64,000 nt of DNA from Pseudomonadales bacterium (GTDB taxonomy: Bacteria; Pseudomonadota; Gammaproteobacteria; Pseudomonadales; DT-91), in the NCBI GenBank assembly GCA_013215055.1, contig JABSRQ010000016.1:1-64000 (forward strand), read 5' to 3'. A program made the position numbers and the translations under genes. Positions 1 through 8,156 of the stretch are shown here, one piece after another (position 1 is the stretch's first letter; every line of letters starts with the position of its first letter). Under the pieces are notes generated by a model. That model did no database searches. It was not told the DNA's origin and saw only the letters and a program-made list of their open reading frames with translations.

Positions 1-30
1 CCCATGTGAGAGTAGGTCATCGCCAAGCTT
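1..30 (+). rRNA. rrf: 5S rRNA, 3' end (partial)
   Basis: The window opens inside the conserved 3' arm of bacterial 5S rRNA: CCCATGTGAGAGTAGG followed by a short stretch ending GCCAAGC. This arm closes helix I of the molecule. The rest of the gene, and presumably the 23S and 16S genes of an rrn operon, lies to the left of the window. A strong terminator follows at once. The exact 3' end (about base 29-30) is an estimate. Confidence 0.88.
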
Positions 31-40
31 TTATTCTAAA

Positions 41-73
41 AACCCCAATAGATTATTCTATTGGGGTTTTTTT
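41..73 (+). terminator. Rho-independent terminator of the rRNA operon
   Basis: An inverted repeat AACCCCAATAG / CTATTGGGGTT with a short A/T loop runs directly into a T-tract. It lies about ten bases after the 5S rRNA end, so it should terminate the rrn transcript. Confidence 0.9.
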
Positions 74-105
74 ATGGAAAATTTTATATTTAATTAAGTA
101 TGTTG

Positions 106-124
106 ATAAACGTCCTGCGATAAC
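106..124 (+). repeat. Left terminal inverted repeat of the IS66-like element
   Basis: ATAAACGTCCTGCGATAAC matches the reverse complement of 2411-2429 at 13 of 19 positions, with the core CGTCC identical. It lies beyond the 3' end of tnpC, as expected for an element end. Confidence 0.6.
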
Positions 125-160
125 ATATTGACTCTAGGCCGACAATTGTGCGGCAATAAC

Positions 161-1611
161 TCACCGATCCGGTTGTTTTTTTATAGGCAGACGATTTTGA
201 GTATCCGATAAATACACATAGGGTTCATACCCATTTAATTTTGTCGATTGAATCAAACTCATCACCGCAGATGCACGTTGACCACCGCGTAACGAGCCGG
301 CGAATAGCCAGTTTTTATGTCCCAGCGCACACGGCCGCATCTGATTTTCAATCAAGTTATTATCGATAGGCACTGCTCCATCTTCGCAATAGTGAATCAG
401 CGCCGACCAGCGATTCAAACTGTAATCGATAGCTTTCACGATTGGTGAGCCATTTGACACTTTCTGGCGCTGATTCAGTAGCCATTGATGCAATCTATCA
501 TGGATCGGCTTAGCTTCCCTCTGAAGCAAGCCTAGCGATCAACATTATTCAACTCCTTGGCTTGGCGCTCAACTTCGTACAATCTGTCTATTTCCAACAA
601 GGCATGCTCGGCTATTTGGCTTTTGTTCGACGTATGCAGGTCGAAAAATTTTCGCCGTGCATGTACCGTACAGCCAATTTCGATAATCTCCTGCTTAAAA
701 CCTGCTTTGTAACCATTGTAGTCTTCACAGGCCAGCTTGCTTTCCCGGGCATCGAGAAAAGTACGGGCATTAACGTCTGCATGACTTGGTGCGAAATAAT
801 ACACTGCCGACGATAATTCAGAAAATGGCGTGCTGTCATAGGCCAAAATATATGCCTTGTGGGTTCCGGCATAAGCATCGGCATTTCATCCTCGTGTAAA
901 ACCGACTCCCTTAACAGGGCATCACGCATCGCATCTACTAATGGCTGAAGCGCAACCCCGAAACGACCTACCCAATTCGATAAGGTCGAATGAGCAATAG
1001 CCAGCCTAGCACGCACAATAATATGTTCCTGTCGGTACAACGGCTGGTAATCGGAAAACTTGGCTATGAGTACTTGCGCCAACAGGCCGCTGGTCAGGAT
1101 GCCTTTATTGATAACCTGTGCAGGCACAGCCACCCTAGGTATTGCTTCAGAATCGGTGCAGGCCCATTTGACTCGCACATGGCGCTCTACGGTAAAACAT
1201 ACCCGTGATATAATCGAGTTTTTCGCTGACATCTTCGCTAATGCGTTTGAGCTGGCTCATACTCGATAACTGTACGTGGGAATTCTGCCAGGAGTGGTTC
1301 GAGTTTAGGTTTTTCCTTTGCTTCTACTTTCGAGGATTTCGGCGCATCAAGACCAGCAAGTTCTTCCCCGATAGCAGCAATGTCAGCGTCCACTAACTCA
1401 TCGAGCAAGCTGGCATGATACGGATCCAGTGCTTCACTGGTGCTAGAAAAATTATGGCGTTTAAGGATGGCCAATTCATGCGTGAGTTTTTCGTTAAGCG
1501 CAGTCTGATTGATGATTTGGCGATCTTTTTTCGCAACCTGATTCAGCAGCTTTGCCGCGAAAGGCGAAGGTGCTCTGCAGAGAGTTGGTTTAAATCAGGC
1601 GTCTTTGACAT
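161..1611 (-). pseudogene. tnpC: IS66 transposase TnpC (DDE), multiply frameshifted
   Basis: The IS66 transposase can be followed across several reading frames: an N-terminus from an ATG at 1611 (MSKTPDLNQL), a continuation through 1474-1238, a middle part from about 1232 to 860 that includes the catalytic-region motif LHEDEMP, then 846-532 with HARRKFFDLH, and a C-terminus 529-161 with DNNLIENQMRPCALG and KNWLFAGS. At least four frame changes separate these pieces (near 1570, 1235, 850 and 530), so no full-length transposase of the usual ~500 residues can be made. The family catalyses cut-and-paste transposition by a DDE nuclease. Sequencing error cannot explain so many breaks; decay is the likely cause. 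Confidence 0.88.
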
Positions 1612-1675
1612 GATTCTCACTGTGCCAGAAAGCAGCTATTGAACCTACAGGAAAATATAAAGGCTGAGACACATG

Positions 1676-2011
1676 TTATAAAACCGAGATGCTGTTGTTT
1701 TCACCGACCTGGTGCCATGGTAAGTCAATAACAAAAGCAATAAGCTGCTCGATATTTAGCTCAACACGCTCACCTTGCCAAACTTTAGCCCAGGTTAATT
1801 TACCTTGATGCAGGTGCCGGGCGGCTAGCCAGATGCCAAATCCATCATGCACCAACACTTTTATACGGTTGCCACGTTTGTTTGAAAATATGTATCCGTG
1901 GTGTGGCCTTGCTTCACCAAAGACGAGGAGCACGCGGGCAAGACAAGAATCGGGACTCGCGCGCATATCGAACGGTTCAGTTGAAATCCAGATGTCATCG
2001 ATGAGAATCAT
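1676..2011 (-). CDS. tnpB: IS66 family accessory protein TnpB
   Basis: This 111-residue protein has the family pattern near its start (IW.STEP.DMR), then ARVLLVFG, NKRGNRIKVLVHDG and GIWLAARHL, and ends near the usual TnpB length. TnpB is needed with TnpA for transposition of IS66-type elements; its biochemical role is not well defined. The ATG overlaps the frameshift-corrected stop of tnpA in an ATGA junction, typical of translational coupling. It is the only one of the three IS genes with an uninterrupted frame. Since TnpC is broken, it probably has no function here. Confidence 0.85.
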   Translation of the reverse strand: MILIDDIWISTEPFDMRASPDSCLARVLLVFGEARPHHGYIFSNKRGNRIKVLVHDGFGIWLAARHLHQGKLTWAKVWQGERVELNIEQLIAFVIDLPWHQVGENNSISVL

Positions 2012-2347
2012 TGTTGAAGAGCCTTCAGCCAGGGTAATGCCCGATTAATTTGAGCGATTGGCCAATGTGCTTTTATGCCATTATCTTCGAGGATTACGCT
2101 TGAATTACAATGAGTGCAGATGGGGTTGAGCTATATGCAAAGGAATAAAATCAGGCTGCACATTCTGATTACTGGTATTTATTCTGCGCCATTTATGAAT
2201 AAGGTTGGGGTTGATCTGGTTTTTTATGGCAATGGCAGCAATGGATGTATCGGGTTGATTGCAATCATGGAGTATCTTGGCCTTAAGCTCTTGGCTGTAT
2301 TTTCTTAGAGTCTTATGTTTAGGAGTTGGTTCAGAAGTCAGATACAT
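2008..2347 (-). pseudogene. tnpA: IS66 family TnpA (helix-turn-helix), frameshifted near its end
   Basis: The open part (2347-2105, 80 codons) starts MYLTSEPTPKHK and contains the helix-turn-helix region KILHDCNQPDTSIAAIA and NPNLIHKWRR found in TnpA of IS66 and related elements. The frame stops at 2105, but the neighbouring frame continues without a break from about 2103 (SSVILEDNG, later WLKALQQ) and stops in an ATGA overlap with the tnpB start. One single-base frameshift near 2105 therefore truncates a gene of about 112 codons. TnpA is thought to bind DNA and help TnpC. Confidence 0.75.
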
Positions 2348-2410
2348 AGTAAGTGCTCACTTAAATTAAGTGGGCACCATAATTACTTTGCAATGCCTTG
2401 CTGAAAAGGT

Positions 2411-2429
2411 GTGTTTGCCGGACGCTTAC
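2411..2429 (-). repeat. Right terminal inverted repeat of the IS66-like element
   Basis: Read on the minus strand this is GTAAGCGTCCGGCAAACAC, which begins with the usual IS66 end GTAAGCG and pairs with 106-124. It lies upstream of tnpA, as expected for the element's left end in gene orientation. Confidence 0.65.
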
Positions 2430-2523
2430 TGTTGTTTGAATATGAATACAGATTAGGTGCAAATTTGAAGTGTGTAAAATCAATTAAGATAATGAATGTA
2501 ATAGGTAAAACTATTTTTAAGGT

Positions 2524-2549
2524 AAAAAAATCCCCGCAGAAGCGGGGAT
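2524..2549 (-). terminator. Rho-independent terminator after the lipoprotein gene
   Basis: TCCCCGC / GCGGGGA with a four-base loop, followed on the minus strand by a run of T. It lies about 25 bases past the stop of the leftward lipoprotein gene. Confidence 0.88.
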
Positions 2550-2574
2550 CGTTTAATGACACGCCTGGTGAAAA

Positions 2575-3939
2575 TTACGGAGTAACATCAAAATCAAGGT
2601 TGAAGCTTAAAAGCAGGTTTGCGATATCGGCGGTGGTACTTGTAGCATGTGATGAGACGTTAACTGAAGGTACAAGGGTAGCCGTTACATCGGCAGTGGC
2701 TATAACGTTGGCGTTTGTATCAGAGCCTTCACAGTTGTCTTCCTGCAGCATAAGCATATTAACAACTTGCTGATCAGCTAAGCTGAAGTCTGTAACGTGT
2801 ATGGTGTCCTCGCTACAGTCAGAAAAAGGTCTTTCATCACCTGACTCACGTATTACCGAACCTGAAACTGCCTCCTTGCTTTGCATTATAATGCCAAGAT
2901 TGTCATTATTATTGCTGTAAGTTGCCGCAGTGATGTGGGTGGTATTGCGGGTTAAATTGATATTGCTATAGACATCGTTAGTACCTTTGATAGTGTAGTT
3001 ACCGGTTTCAACGGCGATGCATTGAATGACCTGGCCGTTAAAGTTAATTAGGCCTGTGTTGCCGGTGAATTCGGCGGTGTCAATATGACCGACCGAAAAA
3101 TTAAAGTAATCCAGGTCGTTAGTTAACGTGGCAATCTTTCTGCCGGCAAGCAGTGTAGATTGCAGGTCAGCCTTGGTTTCGGCGATAACATCATCTAGCA
3201 ATGCAGGATTAGCTTTGATGGCGGCTTTTAGCTCGTCATTATTCATCGCTGTAAGGTCTAATTCCGCAGGTAGGTTGCTTAGCTTTATTTCAGTGCTGGC
3301 ATTGGCTGCATTAGCAATGAAACTGAGGCCGTCATTGGAAAAGCTAAGATTCAGTTCTTTTTTAACTTTCGCCTTGATCTCACCTTCGGCTCGATTAATG
3401 TCAGCGGCGGATTCTTGTACGTTTTCTAGGATAAAGCTAGCGGCGTTAAAAGGCATACCGTCATTATCGATGTTTTGAGAATAATTCATGGATATGGCAT
3501 CTTCACCGCAGCGCTGCACATTTATCAATGTATCAGGGTTTTGCAGGTCGGCAGTGATGAAATAAATGGCCACACCTTCGGTGCTGTCGGCGTTTTTTTC
3601 CAGAATGTCCAGCGCGGTAAGTGCACCTTCAACAGGCGCTTCTGCTTCAAGGTCAAAATCACTTCCAATAAAGCCTTTTTCCAAGTTTACGATATTACTG
3701 GTTTGTGCCACCAGCCATACACCATAAGGTGATTTTTGCGCATCGGCTTCGTTTAACTGGCCTCTGGCTGTAATGCTGCTTAGGAGTTTCTGAGCGGGAT
3801 TAGGGGGGAGGTCAGCGGTGGATATTTCAGTGAGCTCGTCGCTTTCATCATCATCATCGAGTTCATCCAAGATGCAGCCATTAAGTAAAAAGAGTGAGCT
3901 GGCGAGTAATATAGGTGTGAGTAAAAAATCAATCTTCAT
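2575..3939 (-). CDS. Predicted lipoprotein of unknown function (454 aa)
   Basis: The protein begins with a lipoprotein signal peptide: a charged start MKID, a hydrophobic stretch and the lipobox LNGC around residue 22, followed by a very acidic segment (DELDDDDESDEL). It should therefore be anchored in the inner or outer membrane by its N-terminal cysteine. The remaining 430 residues are rich in Asn, Asp, Ala and Thr and contain several cysteines, but I recognise no family. The next gene upstream on the same strand encodes a TraF-like outer-membrane protein only 82 bases away, so the two may be cotranscribed and act together at the outer membrane. Function is unknown. Confidence 0.75.
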   Translation of the reverse strand: MKIDFLLTPILLASSLFLLNGCILDELDDDDESDELTEISTADLPPNPAQKLLSSITARGQLNEADAQKSPYGVWLVAQTSNIVNLEKGFIGSDFDLEAEAPVEGALTALDILEKNADSTEGVAIYFITADLQNPDTLINVQRCGEDAISMNYSQNIDNDGMPFNAASFILENVQESAADINRAEGEIKAKVKKELNLSFSNDGLSFIANAANASTEIKLSNLPAELDLTAMNNDELKAAIKANPALLDDVIAETKADLQSTLLAGRKIATLTNDLDYFNFSVGHIDTAEFTGNTGLINFNGQVIQCIAVETGNYTIKGTNDVYSNINLTRNTTHITAATYSNNNDNLGIIMQSKEAVSGSVIRESGDERPFSDCSEDTIHVTDFSLADQQVVNMLMLQEDNCEGSDTNANVIATADVTATLVPSVNVSSHATSTTADIANLLLSFNLDFDVTP

Positions 3940-4021
3940 GTTGATGTCCTTAAATTTCGTATTGCGTTTATATTTATTGCGGAAGAGCTTTCAATTAAAC
4001 CTGCAGTTAAGTCTATAAAAC

Positions 4022-5386
4022 TTAGAATGCTACACCTAGTTGTATAGCCCCACCGACATTGTTATCGCTAAACTGTGCACCAATATCCAATTGTAAAACA
4101 ACAAAGTTGAAGCCTAGGCCTGCAGTGATGACTTGGTCATTTGAATCCGCCAGATTGGTTCTAAAGCCACCGCGTAATTGCATAAGCCAAACATCCCACT
4201 CAACCCCAGCGCCAAAAAACTGGGTGTCTTCACCGAGGAAATAAGGTTTGTTTTTGGTCAGGTCGATGTCGGTGGCTATGGTAAAACCAAGAGGTAGGTC
4301 TACTGCCAGGCCTGCTCTGGCCTGTGTGTCGATGTCAAATTCCTGGAAGGTGGCATCGATAACGTCAATGCCGCTCAGTGGTAATTCGGTTTTATAGGTT
4401 TGTGGGAGTAGATTTTTAATGGTCAAACCTACTGTCATCATATCATTGGGTAGAAAACTATAAGAAAAACCCAGGTCGATATTAAAGTCTTCGTTCGTGG
4501 TTTCGCTATCGGTCAGGTTGTCGGCATCGTAGTCATCTTCCAGCTCTTCAATGGTTGGCGCATCAGCATAGCTGGTGATAGACATAAATTTGGGCGTGAT
4601 GCCGATGGATAAACCATCGAGTGACTGAAATTTATGAGAAAGCGCAACCCCAAGCTCGGTGATGGTTACACCGGCTAGTATCACCCGTGATTGTAGATCT
4701 GTGGTTGGGTCGTTAAAAATAATATTAGTTATATCTGAGCTATCAACAATAAGTTGATTCTGGCAGCCGGCTCTTTCATCAATCAGCGTGATCAGATCAG
4801 CTTCTTGGTTTATATTGGCTAATGCTGCGGTGTAATCCCTTAAGATTTGTTCATCGCAGTCAGCATAGATCGGGGACGTTTCAATGGTTGCATTCGCATT
4901 TAGGAAGACGGATACCCCAAGTGTCTCTGTGGGTATGCTAAGCGCAGTAAAGGCTGCAATATTGATTCTGAAGGGTTTGTCACTTAATTCTGATAAATTA
5001 GTATTAAAGCCATCAACACCTTCTACAAATAGATTTTTTGACGCCGCAAATTGATTGATGTCATTGCCCGAATTTTCCATACCCTGAAGACCAGTAGATA
5101 TATTGTCTATATAGCCGTTATCAAGTAGGTCGGAAAAAGCATCCAGAGCATCAGGGTCGGCAAAGGCTGACAGGCCTATATTGGGTAAAACAATATGGAA
5201 GCTATCCTCTGATGCTTTGTCGCTTAATAACGCAGGGTTAAAAATGCCAGCGGTACCGGATTTGGAAGAGGCAACACCGATATCACCCATAGCCATGGAG
5301 CGGGCATCTAGGGTTGAAAACGGTTGGGCAAAGGTGGGGGCTGCACACAAAAGTGCGGGTATAAGCAATTTTGAGCATTGTTTCAT
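4022..5386 (-). CDS. TraF-like (PF13729-type) outer-membrane beta-barrel protein
   Basis: A Sec signal peptide ending near TFAQP is followed by LDARSMAMGDIGVASS and FNPALLS, the start typical of the chromosomal TraF_2/FadL-like barrel proteins. The rest alternates short hydrophobic strands with polar loops and ends in an aromatic residue (QLGVAF), the usual signal for insertion by the BAM complex. Despite the family name there are no conjugation genes nearby, so a role in DNA transfer is unlikely; the cargo or function is unknown. It is probably transcribed with the downstream lipoprotein gene, which is 82 bases away. Family assignment is from pattern recognition. Confidence 0.72.
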   Translation of the reverse strand: MKQCSKLLIPALLCAAPTFAQPFSTLDARSMAMGDIGVASSKSGTAGIFNPALLSDKASEDSFHIVLPNIGLSAFADPDALDAFSDLLDNGYIDNISTGLQGMENSGNDINQFAASKNLFVEGVDGFNTNLSELSDKPFRINIAAFTALSIPTETLGVSVFLNANATIETSPIYADCDEQILRDYTAALANINQEADLITLIDERAGCQNQLIVDSSDITNIIFNDPTTDLQSRVILAGVTITELGVALSHKFQSLDGLSIGITPKFMSITSYADAPTIEELEDDYDADNLTDSETTNEDFNIDLGFSYSFLPNDMMTVGLTIKNLLPQTYKTELPLSGIDVIDATFQEFDIDTQARAGLAVDLPLGFTIATDIDLTKNKPYFLGEDTQFFGAGVEWDVWLMQLRGGFRTNLADSNDQVITAGLGFNFVVLQLDIGAQFSDNNVGGAIQLGVAF

Positions 5387-5487
5387 AAAACGGCCATCCT
5401 TGTGTTTATTGTGGTGTCTTTAGCGGTTTGTTTATGATAGTCGTGAGCCTAAGAGAAGTCTAATACCATAAAAGCGTTTGTAGGTGT

Positions 5488-5516
5488 TTTCCATAGTAGG
5501 TTTTTACCGTTATAAT
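5488..5516 (+). promoter_or_regulatory. Sigma-70 promoter of the cytochrome c5 gene
   Basis: A perfect -10 box TATAAT (5511-5516) lies 17 bases after TTTCCA (5488-5493, 4 of 6 matches to TTGACA). It ends about 36 bases before the GTG start of the cytochrome gene. Confidence 0.7.
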
Positions 5517-5552
5517 GCGCGCACTAAAATAGGATCACTAGGGGTCTAAGCT

Positions 5553-5990
5553 GTGAAAGTCGCTCAAGTATTTGCAAGTTTGTCTAAATTCAGTCTATTA
5601 GTTGTCGTTTTATTGGCGAGCAAAAGTTTTGCAATTTCTGCTGATGCACAAGCGGCTATTGCCGAGCGCATCAAGCCTGTCGGTGAAGTGTGTGTTGAAG
5701 GTGATAAGAGTTGCGCAGGTGTAGTTGCTAAAGCGGCCAGTGCCGAGCCTAGATCTGGCGAAGAAATTTTTGGGGCATCTTGCACAGGTTGTCATTCTAC
5801 CGGCGCTGCTGGTGCACCAAAAGTGGGTGATAAAGCGGCTTGGGCACCACGTATTGCTCAAGGTAAAGCCACATTATACGATCATGCAAAAAATGGCTTT
5901 AACGGTATGCCGCCAAAAGGTTTGTGTATGGATTGTACCGATGATGAGTTAAAAGCGACTGTGGATTATATTGTCTCTAAAAGTCAGTAA
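5553..5990 (+). CDS. Cytochrome c5 family protein
   Basis: A small periplasmic monohaem cytochrome of 145 residues. The N-terminus is a signal peptide (hydrophobic LLVVVLLASKSFA, cleavage expected near residue 27). Haem is attached at CTGCH (residues 77-81) and the distal ligand is the methionine of GMPPKG. A C-terminal cysteine pair CMDC and another pair upstream (C47, C54) match the disulfide-bearing cytochrome c5 group. The gene starts with GTG, chosen because it places the signal peptide correctly and follows a good promoter. It stands alone and ends at a terminator. It likely shuttles electrons to a terminal oxidase or reductase, but the partner is not visible. Confidence 0.88.
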   Translation: MKVAQVFASLSKFSLLVVVLLASKSFAISADAQAAIAERIKPVGEVCVEGDKSCAGVVAKAASAEPRSGEEIFGASCTGCHSTGAAGAPKVGDKAAWAPRIAQGKATLYDHAKNGFNGMPPKGLCMDCTDDELKATVDYIVSKSQ

Positions 5991-6004
5991 TTCTCCGGGT
6001 TGAT

Positions 6005-6033
6005 AAAAAAACCGGCCTAGCCGGTTTTTTTTT
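6005..6033 (+). terminator. Terminator between cytochrome c5 and rep (likely bidirectional)
   Basis: ACCGG / CCGGT with a five-base loop, flanked by an A-run on the left and a T-run on the right. It can stop the rightward cytochrome transcript and also the leftward rep transcript that ends at 6059 just to its right. Confidence 0.88.
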
Positions 6034-6058
6034 CGCCTGCGAAAACTGACGTGGGTAC

Positions 6059-8077
6059 TTAGAATTCATCCAGCAGGCTTTTTAAATCGGCAAAGGTGTC
6101 TTTGCCTTTTTGTGTATTGAGCTCTTCCGAAGCCTCGCCGCGGCCTTCCCATACCAAATGCTCTGAAGGGATTTCGTCAAGGAAACGACTCGGTGTGGTG
6201 TCCATCATTTCGCCAAATTGTTTGCGTTTGAGCGCATAAGTCAGGGTCAGGTTTTCTTTGGCACGAGTGATACCCACATAAGCCAGGCGGCGTTCTTCTT
6301 CAATATTGTTTTCTTCGATGCTGCTGCGGTGTGGTAGTAGTTCTTCTTCCATGCCCAGAATATAAACATTGGGCCACTCCAGGCCTTTGGATGCATGCAT
6401 AGTGGTCAGTTGAATCGCCTCCGATTCTTCTTCTTCGGATTGACGCTCCATCATATCTCTAAGCATCAGGCGATTAATGGCCTCTTTAATGCCCGCATCA
6501 TCGTCATCTTCAAGCTCTCGTTCCAGTGCGTGCTTTACATTATCCACCAGCATACGCACGTTTTGCATACGTTTTTCGGCCGCAGCACTACTGTTACTGT
6601 TGCCGTGTAACCAGGCTTCATAACCAATATCATCAATCATTTCTTCTATGGCATTAATTGGTTGGGCTTCTTCACACAAACGCATGACATTTTGCAGCCA
6701 GTTGTAGAATTCATTGAGGCGTTCCAGGGCTTGTTTGGAGAGACGGCTTTGCAAGCCAAATTCACAGATCGCATCGTATAGGCTAATGTCTCTTTCATTG
6801 GCATAGGACGATAGGGTTTGCAGCGTGCTAGTGCCTATTTTACGCCGTGGTACATTGATGATTCTTAATAGGGCGTTATCATCAGATGGGTTAACGATCA
6901 GGCGCAGATAGGCCATGATGTCTTTAACTTCAGATTTGGAGAAGAAAGATTGGCCGCCTGAAACTTTATACGGCAGATCTTCGGTTCTTAGCGCCATCTC
7001 CATGATGCGGGCCTGGTGATTGCCTCGATACAAAATGGCGTAATCGCTGTATGAGCTGTTGGTGCGTAGTCTATGAGCGATAATTTCATTCACCACGCGT
7101 TCTGATTCGGCCATATCATTAGGTGTGGCAAGCACGCGAATCGGGTCGCCATGGGGCAGATTACTCCATAACTTTTTTTCATACACATGGGGGTTATTGG
7201 CAATCAACTTGTTGGCTGAATCGAGAATAATGCCGGTGGAACGATAGTTTTGCTCTAATTTAATCAGCTCCAGCGTGGGGAAGTCGGTTTGCAACTGCAC
7301 CAGGTTCTCAGGCCGTGCACCGCGCCAGGCATAGATAGATTGATCATCGTCACCTACCACGGTTAAGCCGGATCGGTCACCCACAATCAGGCGGACTAAT
7401 TCATATTGGGAGATATTGGTATCTTGATATTCGTCCACCAACATATAGCGGATTCTACGCTGCCATTTTTCCAATATATCCGGGTGCTCTTGAAATAATT
7501 TTACCGGGATATTGATCAGATCATCAAAATCCACCGCATTATACGCGGTTAATGCGGTTTGATAGCTTAAGTAGAGCTTGGCGATTAACGATTCCTGCGC
7601 ATTACTGGCCACCATTAAGGCCTGTTCGGGGGTTTTCATATCATTTTTTAATTGGGAAATCGTATTTTGTACAAAATCCAGCAAGTCGGTTTCTATCTCG
7701 CCACTTTGCAGTGACAGCTCTTTCAGCAGGGTTCTGGCATCTTCCTGATCAAAAATGGAGAAGCCAGCTTTTAATCCCAGGCGCTGACATTCCTGGCGAA
7801 TGATGGTTAAACCCAAAGTGTGAAAGGTACAAACCAAGATGCCACGGCCTTGTTTACCTGGAATTAATGCGCTGACACGCTCCTTCATTTCTTTGGCGGC
7901 TTTATTGGTGAATGTCACGGCCGCAATGTTTTTCGCTGGCATGCCGCATTCTTTAACCAAATAGGCGATTTTACGGGTGATCACACTGGTTTTCCCTGAG
8001 CCAGCACCGGCTAATACCAGGCAGGGGTGGGAAATCGCTTCCAGGGCCTTTTGTTGTTGCGAGTTGAGTTTATTCAC
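6059..8077 (-). CDS. rep: ATP-dependent DNA helicase Rep
   Basis: A superfamily 1A 3'-5' helicase of 672 residues, the usual Rep length. Visible motifs are Walker A AGAGSGKT (about residues 23-30), TFTNKAAKEM, the Walker B DEYQDTN, DDDQSIYAWRGA, LEQNYRS and the C-terminal STMHASKGLEW-type motif LTTMHASKGLEW and YVGITRAKE. Rep assists the replisome past protein roadblocks and in replication restart. The second UvrD-like gene at 35.9 kb carries the C-terminal UvrD extension, so the two split as Rep and UvrD. It is the last gene of a leftward group with comM and ubiK. Confidence 0.93.
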   Translation of the reverse strand: MNKLNSQQQKALEAISHPCLVLAGAGSGKTSVITRKIAYLVKECGMPAKNIAAVTFTNKAAKEMKERVSALIPGKQGRGILVCTFHTLGLTIIRQECQRLGLKAGFSIFDQEDARTLLKELSLQSGEIETDLLDFVQNTISQLKNDMKTPEQALMVASNAQESLIAKLYLSYQTALTAYNAVDFDDLINIPVKLFQEHPDILEKWQRRIRYMLVDEYQDTNISQYELVRLIVGDRSGLTVVGDDDQSIYAWRGARPENLVQLQTDFPTLELIKLEQNYRSTGIILDSANKLIANNPHVYEKKLWSNLPHGDPIRVLATPNDMAESERVVNEIIAHRLRTNSSYSDYAILYRGNHQARIMEMALRTEDLPYKVSGGQSFFSKSEVKDIMAYLRLIVNPSDDNALLRIINVPRRKIGTSTLQTLSSYANERDISLYDAICEFGLQSRLSKQALERLNEFYNWLQNVMRLCEEAQPINAIEEMIDDIGYEAWLHGNSNSSAAAEKRMQNVRMLVDNVKHALERELEDDDDAGIKEAINRLMLRDMMERQSEEEESEAIQLTTMHASKGLEWPNVYILGMEEELLPHRSSIEENNIEEERRLAYVGITRAKENLTLTYALKRKQFGEMMDTTPSRFLDEIPSEHLVWEGRGEASEELNTQKGKDTFADLKSLLDEF

Positions 8078-8156
8078 GGCTATTCACAGATAGAGACAGG
8101 ATGACTTATTTTAGCAGTGCGTGCGGCGGCTGCACAGCATTCAATAGGGTGTTGAT

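Larger units (their letters stand above)
106..2429 (-). mobile_element. Degenerate IS66-family insertion sequence
   Basis: Three leftward genes in the order tnpA, tnpB, tnpC are diagnostic of IS66-family elements. They are bounded by imperfect terminal inverted repeats (106-124 and 2411-2429, 13 of 19 positions identical) whose outer sequence resembles the usual IS66 end GTAAGCG. tnpC carries several frameshifts and tnpA one, so the copy should be unable to transpose by itself; tnpB looks intact. I did not find a convincing 8-bp target duplication, which fits an old insertion. The element sits just after the rRNA operon terminator, a position where insertion harms no gene. Confidence 0.85.

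Noticed and set aside
612-846. Overlapping frames in both strands within 532-1269 as separate genes
   Set aside because: The leftward frames are pieces of one frameshifted IS66 transposase; the rightward ones are shadows with no features.
98-2437. 8-bp target-site duplication around the IS66-like element
   Set aside because: GTATGTTG on the left and TGTTGTTT on the right share TGTTG but not in register, so I do not claim a duplication.
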